Below the pieces are notes generated by a model that saw nothing but the letters and a program-made list of their open reading frames with translations, ran no database searches and was not told the origin of the DNA. From NCBI GenBank assembly GCA_022560025.1, contig JAFISE010000291.1, positions 1 to 28,332 of the forward strand: DNA of 28,332 bases, written 5' to 3'. The translations under genes and the position numbers were made by a program. This DNA comes from Stagonosporopsis chrysanthemi (lineage: Eukaryota > Ascomycota > Dothideomycetes > Pleosporales > Didymellaceae). Shown one piece after another: positions 8,582-16,899 of this stretch (positions are counted from its first letter, which is position 1; every line of letters begins with the position of its first letter).

Positions 8582-10508
8582 CTACATCTTGGCCAGAATC
8601 TGGCCCTCCTTGGTCCGCCCTGCTGTGTCTAGTCCGTACTCCTCGATGAGTTTCTGCGCGGCCTTGTACCCGACCAGGTAGGCAGTTGGCTGCGTGTGAT
8701 TGTTTGTCGTTACTGGGCAGACACTCAAGTCTGCAACTCTCAACCCCTTCACGCCCAGCACCTTGTAGTCCTTGTCGACACACACGCCCCTCTCGCCCTC
8801 TTTGCCCATAACCACCGATCCGTTGGCGTGCCACACGGTGCTCGCGTTGTCGCGCACAAAAGCATCAACATCCGCATCTGACAGACTGGCCGGGCCACAA
8901 AGCGTACGCTTGATCGACGCTTTGAGGACTTGGTTCTGCGTAATCTTCGCCCAGACCGAGCGCACGGCTTCGCGCATGATACGCGTGTCGTATGGATGGG
9001 TGAGGAAGTTGAGGTTGATGACAGGCTTCTCATTCGGATCGGCCGAGCGGAGGGTGACTGATCCTTCACTCTGAGGGTTCATCAGGAACGCAACGCAGGT
9101 CATGTAGCTGTGGCCCTTCTCGACTTGGACACCTGGTGGCCAGGCGAGGCAGTTGTTGATGAACTCGAAAGTCGGCACGTCTTCCTTCGCGAGAAACTTC
9201 TGCGTCGCCACCGGAAGCGCGGCGTACTCTGGAAAAGAGGTAAGTTCGGGGTGTTTTAGGAACCCACCCCAAAGACACGATTGTTGTAGTGCGAAGGCGC
9301 CCGTCTTGTCCTGATCCCAGAGTGCGGCAGCCTCGTTCATCAGATTCTCGTCGGACTCAAAAGCCCACCGGTCGTTCAGGGCCCCATCGACTTCCACGCT
9401 CATGAAAGCCAGAACGTGGTCTTGCAAGTGCTTGCCAACCCCCGGCAAATCCTTCTTGACTGTGACTCCGACACTCTCCAGCTCAGACTTGGGCCCAATA
9501 CCGTTGACGAGCAGAAGGCGTGGCGAGTCGATCGCGCCCGCGCAAAGCACAACTTCTTTCGCGGCATATGCTGAGAATACGTCAGTTCACATCTCCACGC
9601 ATCGACTCCGCAACCTACCTCTCCTCCCATCCTGCATCTCCACGCCCTCAACCCTGGTCCCGTCTGCGCTCCACAAGAACCGCGTCACACTCGCATCCGT
9701 CCAGACCCTCAAGTTCTCCCCCGCATCCTTCAGATGTGCCACTGCGCTCGTCGACCTCCCGTCCTTACTGTAGCTGTACGGGAAAACGCTCATCCCCATC
9801 GGATCGCCCGAATTCGGATCGAGATTGACCTTCTCCCCCGCATCAACCAGCGCCTGCATACCCTCGAGGACGCCCTTCTCCAGCTGCGGCGGGAGCCCCA
9901 CCTTGACCTTGCCGTGCCTGCCATGCACGCCCTCCACCGGCCGCGCAAGGTGACCATACCCGCCCGCACCGCTGACTTCATACGTCTCGATCGCGGCATA
10001 GTCGCGCCTCACCGTCTCCCACTTCCACGCCTCATCCCCGACCTTGTCGGCCCAGGCATTGTAGTCCGCCGCGCTACCCTTGAGATACACGCCAAAATTC
10101 AGCACCGACGACCCGCCCAGCCCTTTGCCGCGCGTGTACGCGATCGTGCGCCCGCCGAGCGCGGCCTCCGGCTCAGACACGTAGCCGTGGTCCAGGTCTG
10201 GACGGAAAATGGCCGCGTGGTAGCGGTGCGCGGGCGCGCTGAGGAAGGTGCCGCTGGGCTCGGCGCCGGCTTCGAGGACGAGCACGCTGGGGGCTGAGGG
10301 CGAGGTCGCGAGGTGGTGCGCGAGGAGGCAGCCGGATGTGCCCGCTGGAAGACGTCAGCGATCAACTTGATACGAGTTTGGAGTGGTGGGTGCGCAGAGA
10401 GAGATAGAGAAGGGGGACAGTGAAGTGCCCCCCCCCCCCCCCCCAACCCTCACAACGCAGTTCCAGTCACTTACCCCCAACAACAACAAAATCAACCCTC
10501 TCCGCCAT
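8582..10508 (-). CDS. GMC-family FAD-dependent oxidoreductase
   Basis: A glucose-methanol-choline type flavoenzyme of 582 residues. Exons are 10475-10508, 9619-10344 and 8582-9570; introns are 10345-10474 (130 nt) and 9571-9618 (48 nt). The first exon has only 34 nt (MAERVDFVVVG plus one base). Splicing completes the FAD-binding Rossmann motif GAGTSG. Next come the GMC signature 1 segment GKGLGGSSVLNFG, the signature 2 segment GAIDSPRLLLVNGIG (Asn for the usual Ser), and a C-terminal region with WHANGS and NNHTQPTAY that should carry the catalytic His/Asn pair. There is no signal peptide, so it is probably intracellular. The C-terminus AKM fits a weak peroxisomal PTS1. It most resembles choline-dehydrogenase/alcohol-oxidase-like fungal members; the substrate cannot be told. 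Confidence 0.93.
10428..10444. repeat. 17-base C/G homopolymer inside an intron
   Basis: A run of 17 C on the plus strand, so a G17 tract in the transcript sense of the first intron of the GMC oxidoreductase, about 30 nt after its donor site. Such runs are prone to sequencing and replication slippage. Confidence 0.95.
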
Positions 10509-11117
10509 ATCTCTTGTTTTTTTTTTCCTCGCCAACCACTCTATCCGTATCCCGTCGTCTATCCGAACTTCCCAAAGGAAATATATCTTCTCGTCTACTC
10601 TATCCCAAAATACTCAAGTGAAGTATCCATCCAACACACAGCGCACGCACTCTTACATATATATATATATATATATATCCCCTTCCCACCTCGGCAAACC
10701 CACTTTTCTCCACACACCCCAGACGCTACAGTACCGTCGTGCACCACCGAGCCTTGGGTAGTACATACGCGCATGTGTGCTCCCCCGCTGCGGATCAGCG
10801 GGGACCCTGTCGGGGCGCGTTCCGGGCGCGCGCTAGGGACGCGGCTGGGGAGTTCGGCACGTGTAATGATGGTACGTGGGCACAGGTGCGGTGAGGCTTT
10901 TTTTTCGGTGGTGAGTGGGTGCTGACGGCTGATGGCTGATGGCTGATGGATGACGCCAGCATGGAGGGGGGGGGGGGGAAGGTAGTTTAGACGCGAGAGG
11001 TGTGAGGGTAAGATTGAAGGAAGAGAGTGGGTGTGCTGTGTGCGGATGGAGAAACCGAGGAGAGTGTATAGGGAGGGAGGAGTGTGGAAGTTCTAGGGAT
11101 GGATGTTTATCTCATGG
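10509..11117. promoter_or_regulatory. Intergenic region upstream of the GMC oxidoreductase
   Basis: This holds the presumed promoter of the minus-strand GMC gene. Visible elements are a T9-10 tract close to the ATG (about 10517-10527), an (AT)n tract near 10657-10678, GGCTGAT repeats near 10926-10949 and a G13 run near 10966-10978. No gene is seen. Confidence 0.5.
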
Positions 11118-12033
11118 TTACATAGCTACACCACCCTTCCTCCCCTCCCTTGCCCGCATCACCAACGCCCTCAAATCCAGCGCACTCGCCGCCACAACCG
11201 CACCCGCAATCTAAACCGCAACCAGCACGCTATTCGCACACCCAAAATACGTCTTCCGCCGCTCGCGGCGCAGTAGAAACGGCACCTGCACGAGCGCAAC
11301 CGCGCACACCACGGTCCTCAGCGCGAAACCCAGCACCAGCGTTGCGCGTTACCGCGCCCTGACCTGGCGCAGCGATAGCACAAACGGCACCGGCGGCGTG
11401 AAGACGGCCAGGTCGAGCACGCAGTCGACGACCGCGGCGGTGTGGCTGTATGCCGGCGAGCTGAAGCACGTCGATCGTGTGAAAGAGCGCCAAGCGGGGG
11501 TCCAGAGCTTGTGGATATCGGTGCAGGAGGCGATTAGCACGCTGAGGACTGCGAGGAAGAGGGCGGTGGTTATGACGAGGAGGAGGTAAGTGCTTCGACG
11601 CAGAGGAGGGGGGCAGGGAAGATGCGCGGGTAGGAGGTTAGGATAGAGAGGCGGTGCGTTGGCGTTGCTGGTGTTGGTGACAGCAATAGCTACACAATTG
11701 GATTGTTTGAGGTGGAGAGGGAGGAGAGGGAGTGATCATCCTTTCCTGTCGTACCCCAGCAGGTCATCCGCACTGATGCACGACACGACCGTCCTTGCGA
11801 TTGCACATCCCTGTCTCTATCTCTCAGCACACTGTACCACAAATACACACGTGTGCATGTATCATCTGGAGACTTGGACTAACCGTTCCAAGCGCAATCA
11901 GCACATCGTCCAGCGCAAAAATGCCTTTTATCACCCGTCGAGCCCAGAACCGCAGCAGCACCCCCACCAGCTCGAGGACGATGAGTGGGATCTCGACGGC
12001 GCAGGCGACGGTGATGAAGGACGTTGGTGCCAT
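11118..12033 (-). pseudogene. Rhodopsin-like (PTH11/SAT20-type) membrane protein, degenerate
   Basis: The first exon (11884-12033) gives 50 residues: a transmembrane segment, then LLRFWARRVIKGIFALDDVL, the typical start of the fungal seven-helix rhodopsin-like domain (R-x-Y/W-A-R-R ... DDxLI). Donor GTTAGT follows. The middle is hard to read. From about 11590 down, one frame shows a helix, then CTDIHKLWTP, a further helix with D and PP, a TAA stop at 11349-11351, another helix (LVLGFALRTVVCA...), the charged patch RRERRKTYFG, a TAG stop at 11211-11213, and a final helix to a TAA at 11118-11120. The domain order is right but two nonsense codons interrupt it. Both are one C-to-T change from Gln codons, as RIP would make, though other origins are possible. 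Confidence 0.65.
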
Positions 12034-13807
12034 GTGTTCTTAGTGGGGAATCGCCACTGTCTGTGGTTGAGATAATTTGGGAGACCGTGGTGCGGGTGGG
12101 ATATAGCGAAGTTGAAAGTTGAAGTTCGCCATGCTGGCCAGGTATGGGAGTTGCTGACGTGCAGGTGGGTTGCTTATTGAGCATGAGACGGAGGCGGTGA
12201 CGCCAACGGTTACGCGGGGAGGTAAACAACGATGGGAGAGGGTGTATTGCTATGTTGTGGCACCGGGCCTGCGGACTTGCGACTGTTGCTGCGAACATTG
12301 TGTCCAAGACACGTTGGGTGACAATGTGAAGGTGATGGAGGAGGTTGCACCAGAAAGCGACGACTTTTCACTGAATCTGAACTTGCGGCCACAAGATTGC
12401 GGTGGATAGAATCTTAGTATCACTGTGGGTTCAGTGGCGAAGGTTTCTCAACACAACTGTTGTGGCTGTAGCTGCTGTGGCATCAGTGTCATTTGACTCC
12501 AGTGATCTGCTTACCGCATGCTCTCTCCATTGCGCGTACTACGTGCGTCTTCGGCCAGATCCTCGTTTAGGCGGTCGACCACAACATGACCAAGCATGTC
12601 TTCGAGTAGAAATACAACGAGACGCACGTGTCAGGTTTTAGACCGTGCTTCTCTTTTCAGCAGACGCTGCGATTAATATGTGCATTGAAGCGAGGCCAGG
12701 AAAGATAATGACTCAGTATGATGAGACGTCAGTGACAGACTCAATTTTTGGAAAACTTGTCAGCAGCTCTGTCAATCGTCAATTCCAATCCAGGTCACCT
12801 CAAGAACGTCAACCTTCGGACGAACAGACAAAAAAGCGTTAGAGCAGAGCTAGGCTCATTCGGCAGAGCAGCCATCCAGGTCGGGCAAAGCTCACTGCGG
12901 GGCACACCACAGACTGTGGGGAAGCTTGAGCACGTTGCTTGGTCTTCGTGCCGCGGTGCCACAGGATGCGTTTACGACGCCTCAGGACATGACTTGACAC
13001 GCGGTGCGGTGCGGTGGCAGAAGCTAGCTGGGCTACAGCACTGTGCCGCTGTGTCTGGAGCAGGCTGTTCGGCGGCCAGGAGATGGATCTGAGAGCTGTC
13101 ACGAGCGCCGGACTAGCTGCCGTGCCGGAGCGCTGGAGCGCCTCGGCTCAGATGTGCAAGAGGGCCTGTCAGATTGAGTTTGTGATGACATAACGGAGTG
13201 GCTGTTGATGGGCCGGCGATGGGTAGTGCAAGCCACGAGGTGCGGTGGTTGCGACGGTAAAGAGGTCTCAGTCGTTGCGCGGTGTCTAGAGAGCAGGTAG
13301 CAAGAGCAGAGGCTGCCCAAACCACGCTGTTCGTGCAGACTTGACAACGGCAGCGAAGACCACATGCAGGGCCAAGTTGCGAGTCCCAGCGCCCATCAGC
13401 CGTCAACACCTGCAAGGATCACCGCGCGGGCCAGTCAGGGGAAAAGCGGAGACAATAGCTCACCTCGCACATGCGACCACCGCCAAGGCCAGCGCAATCC
13501 ACTGCTCTTCTACCGCGAACGCTCTCTTCAACTCCTCACCGTGCGTGGGAACACCTAAGCCAGCATTTTCCATGCCCACGACGTAAGCGTTCCAGCATCA
13601 CACGCTCCTTACTCGCGCGCTGCCTGCAGCCCCCGCTCCACCGCATTCTGCACCTGCTCGCCTGACGCCCTGCCGACTACCGTCCCACCCACGCCTTGCA
13701 TACACACATCGCCCGGACGAAATCAACCCCCCCGTCGCGCCACCTTGCGCGCACCACCACCACACCCCCATACCCACCCATCACCCCCAACCACCACCCG
13801 CCTCACC
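12034..13807. other. Gene-poor region, 1.8 kb
   Basis: Between the rhodopsin-like relic and the glutaredoxin start I see no ORF with recognisable domains or clear exon signals. The stretch just before the glutaredoxin ATG (about 13680-13807) is strongly CA/pyrimidine-rich, as in fungal 5' untranslated regions, and leads into a good start context (CTCACCATGCC). Confidence 0.45.
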
Positions 13808-14707
13808 ATGCCATCGCAACGCCGCGTCAAGCTCTTCAGCGTCCTCCTCGTCGTCACCATCGTCGCCCTGCTGTACCTCACCCGGTCGGGCACGCAAACG
13901 CACCGCTCGCCCTTCTACGTGAAAACCGAGGAGGCGCTGCAGCAGCACGAGTACGCCGAGGCCGCGAAGCAGCGCGACGCCGACAGCGTGGGGGCGCGCC
14001 TCAAGGCCGCCGAGGACGACGCGAAGAAGGCCGCCGACGAAAAGGGCGCCGAGTTCCACAAGGCCGTCGAGGGCAAGGACAAGAGCGTTGCCGGGCGCGT
14101 GAAGATCGAGGGCGACAAGGGCGCGGGCAAGCCTGGCGCGGTGCCGGGCGTGGCGGCGCAGGGGGGGCGGCCGCGGGATCAGGAGAGGATGAAGGAGGGG
14201 GAGACGAGTGAGGACCACGAGGTCGAGATTGAGTTGAATGCGATACTGAAGAAGAGTCCTGGTATGTGCCCTCCTCCAATTCCCTCTTCTCCGTTCCTAC
14301 ACCCTACTCCCTACTCCCACCGACGAATCATCACACTACAACGCAAACGCAACGCTAACACGCCCACCCCAGTCATCATCTTCTCCAAATCCTACTGCCC
14401 CTTCTCCAAGCTCGCCAAATCAATCCTCCTCTCCCACTACACCATCACCCCCACCCCCTACGTCGTAGAACTCGATCTGCACCCGCTGGGCCCCCGCCTG
14501 CAGGACACGCTCGCGCAGATGACGGGCCGCCGCACCGTGCCCAATGTGCTAGTGCAGGGCAAGAGCATTGGCGGCGGCGACGACATGCAGGAGCTGGATG
14601 CGACGGATAAGCTGGTCGAGACGCTGAAGAAGCTGGGGGGGAGTCGGATTGTGGATGTGGTCAAGGGAGGGAAGGGGCAGGGTGCGATGAGGAGGAAGAG
14701 GGCGTAG
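13808..14707 (+). CDS. Membrane-anchored monothiol glutaredoxin (Grx6/7-like)
   Basis: Two exons (13808-14261 and 14373-14707) with a 111-nt intron (GTATGT ... GCTAACACGCCCACCCCAG) encode 262 residues. A single hydrophobic helix at about 8-24 follows a basic N-terminus, suggesting a type II membrane anchor. A charged, Lys/Glu/Ala-rich stem follows (about 38-150). The glutaredoxin fold starts at VIIFSKSYCPFS, with the monothiol active site CPFS at 160-163. The glutathione-binding TVP (206-208) and GGGDD (218-222) motifs are present. Yeast Grx6 and Grx7 are the anchored, early-secretory-pathway members of this class (family knowledge), so an ER/Golgi lumen role in thiol redox is inferred. I chose the second in-frame ATG because it begins just before the anchor. 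The intron is open in frame (see findings). Confidence 0.92.
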   Translation: MPSQRRVKLFSVLLVVTIVALLYLTRSGTQTHRSPFYVKTEEALQQHEYAEAAKQRDADSVGARLKAAEDDAKKAADEKGAEFHKAVEGKDKSVAGRVKIEGDKGAGKPGAVPGVAAQGGRPRDQERMKEGETSEDHEVEIELNAILKKSPGMCPPPIPSSPFLHPTPYSHRRIITLQRKRNANTPTPVIIFSKSYCPFSKLAKSILLSHYTITPTPYVVELDLHPLGPRLQDTLAQMTGRRTVPNVLVQGKSIGGGDDMQELDATDKLVETLKKLGGSRIVDVVKGGKGQGAMRRKRA

Positions 14708-14967
14708 GTGTTGTTGGGGATGGAGATGAAGGGGAATACGGGGCCCGGTGTTGTGTTGTAAGCATAGGCATGGATATACCCTTGATAGTTTCGCAGAATG
14801 GACGGCGCTGACGGGAGCAGAGTAGGTGTTATTGTTGCATTTTGCGGATCCCCGGTAGGGAAGTGCTCCTCAAGGGTTTTGCGTGTTGAAGCTTACCTGC
14901 TCCGTGCTGCATATGCGCAGGCCGAATGTCAGACCGTACAGATGTTCGTCACCATCACCATCCGCCC

Positions 14968-15648
14968 TCACTTCTTCCCACTGTTCTCGCTCACCACATC
15001 CATACGACCCAGCACACCAGCAGCACCCTCCTTCCTGCTCAGAATCTTCTTCGGCCCCCAAGTCCCCGCCCTGCCACTCGACTCGCTCGTCTCCTCCTTC
15101 CAACCCTTCCCGTTCTCCTTCCAGTCCTTGCTGTTCTCCTTCCAGCCCTCCTTCACGGCGCCCATGCCCAACGTCCCCATCGGACTGACGAAACCACCTA
15201 CAGCACCCTTCTTCTTCTTCTTCCCACTACCTGCCTCAGCAAGGACCCACAGCCCGCCCTCCTTACGCGCCCGCTCGACCTCCTTCTCACGCTCCACGCG
15301 CCTCATCTCCTCAACAACCCTCTCGCGCTCCGCCTTATCCCTTGCCTCCCTCCTAACCCGCTCCTCACGCATGCGCTTCTCCATCTCCATCCTGTGCTTG
15401 GCGGCCTGCTCGCGGGCGCTCTCTGCAGCGGCGGCGAGGGCGTGGGCGTGGGCTTGCTTTTCGGCCGCCTCGGCGCGGACGGCGTCTTTGATGCACTGCC
15501 AGCAGGGGAAGTGCGAGGGGCGTGGTTCCTCGTCTAGCTCGATGTCGCGGCACACGGTGTTGGTGAGGATACCTGGCCGGCACATGTCGAGGTAGGGGCG
15601 GTCGGAGGGGTGGTCGCAGGTGTGCTGCTTCTTCCAGTAGCGGCACAT
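14968..15648 (-). CDS. Cys/His-rich coiled-coil protein, unknown function
   Basis: A single-exon ORF of 226 residues from an ATG in strong context (CCACCATG). The N-terminal 52 residues contain Cys/His at 2, 9, 11, 13, 23, 33, 46, 49 and 52 (including H-x-C-x-H and C-x2-C), which could bind zinc. Residues about 53-130 form a highly charged, Ala/Arg/Glu-rich helix, probably a coiled coil. A KKKKK patch and a short Trp repeat (WKEN, WKEN, WKEE) follow in a Gly/Ser/Lys-rich tail. A start 14 codons upstream (15690) is possible, but the intervening DNA contains CTAAC and CCCAG, resembling the 3' end of a leader intron. It converges with the glutaredoxin gene, 260 bp away. I do not recognise the family. 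Confidence 0.72.
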   Translation of the reverse strand: MCRYWKKQHTCDHPSDRPYLDMCRPGILTNTVCRDIELDEEPRPSHFPCWQCIKDAVRAEAAEKQAHAHALAAAAESAREQAAKHRMEMEKRMREERVRREARDKAERERVVEEMRRVEREKEVERARKEGGLWVLAEAGSGKKKKKGAVGGFVSPMGTLGMGAVKEGWKENSKDWKENGKGWKEETSESSGRAGTWGPKKILSRKEGAAGVLGRMDVVSENSGKK

Positions 15649-16899
15649 GGTGGCTGGGAGTGTTAGTGTATGGTGATGGGGTGAATGCATGTCTTGCCTT
15701 GGATGTGGTGGCTTCCAAGGTAGAGTAAAGACTGTGGGAAGTTTGGTGATCTGTTATGCAAGCTGCGAGCTGCGAAATGTATTTAGGCGAGATGAAGTGA
15801 GGCGGGATGAGGTAAGGTGAAGAGGCGGGCCGGTGAGGTTAGAGGAACTGGATGTTCTGCCTATTTGTTGTGGCAGGCGCGAGGTGGCAGGTGCAAAATG
15901 GCAGGAACTACAATGAGCACTGGCCTTGCTACTGGACTTCACAGGCATCACTGGGCAATCTGCGTATCTACGCAGCAGCTTACATTCCCAGCATCGAGAT
16001 GCATGGATGGCGACAAGCCGCAAGGTCAGCTTAGCCAGCGACCACACCTTTCTACTCCACTCACCGAACTCATCTCATGCACTCCTCCACCTGTGCACTC
16101 GTGCTGAGACCACTCACTCCCCACGAACCTCCACAAGCCCCTCTGCACAACCCACCATCACCAACATTCGCCGTATCACCCAAGACGTCCATCGGCAACG
16201 CGGAGACAACTCTGATCCGCTTTAAAACGCTCCGAGAAGCAGCAAGGACATGATAGTGTCCATGTCCACCTTCCAGCTTGCTTTGACGAGAGAGAGAGAA
16301 AACACTGTCATCTACGCATCCTCAAAATCCGAATATGAGCTGGATGATTCGAGAAAAAAGTGTCAATTGAAGTAGATCAAAGAGGAGCTGGATGTGACAA
16401 CAAGCGCATGGATGCTCATGATGATGCACATCACCAGCCGCAGAGAAACAAGTAGGACAGCTCTGGGCGGTTGTGAGGATACCACGCACATTTGCAGAGC
16501 AGGAAGGAGACCTCGAGTTCAGATGTTTATAGCGTCTTACCTTGGCATTGTTGTGCTGCTGGGTTCTTGTTACGATGTTCACACTGTGTGATTTCACAAT
16601 GTAAGAAATCCTGGGCCGAGCTTTGTATTTCTTCTCCTGAGCTTTGGAGGTTGTGTAGCTAGTGAGGTCGTCGTTATTAAGCGTGATTCGACTCATGTCG
16701 TGCCAGACACGGTCCAGGCATTCCGTCTCGTTGACTCGACGTACATCCTCTTCGAAAAGGTCTGCACAGAATGGGAGGCCTGTTCACATGTCATACTGTT
16801 CCTGGTTGCGGATGGTTAGCAGTTTTTGCGCAAGGAATGAGTGAAGAGAAAATGTTTGGTAGGCTACTACTAAGGAAGAAAGAGATGCTGACTATAGCT
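15649..16899. other. Intergenic region, 1.25 kb, no gene seen
   Basis: This lies between the coiled-coil gene start and the NLR stop, both on the minus strand. The left part holds imperfect GGCGAGATGAAGTGAGGCGGG-like purine repeats (about 15785-15830), and a (GA)n tract occurs near 16288-16300. The 124-codon minus frame at 16322-16696 has no recognisable domain. Confidence 0.45.

Noticed and set aside
13745..13807. Upstream ATG giving the glutaredoxin 21 extra residues
   Set aside because: The added residues are Pro/His/Thr low complexity from a CA-rich leader, and the ATG at 13808 sits in a better context directly before the membrane anchor.
15649..15690. Upstream in-frame ATG of the Cys/His coiled-coil gene
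   Set aside because: The 14 added codons lie over CTAAC and CCCAG sequences resembling the end of a leader intron, and the inner ATG has a much stronger context. It is not excluded.
16322..16696. 124-codon minus-strand ORF downstream of the NLR
   Set aside because: No domain, no exon signals and biased Ser/Thr/Arg composition; not supported as a gene.
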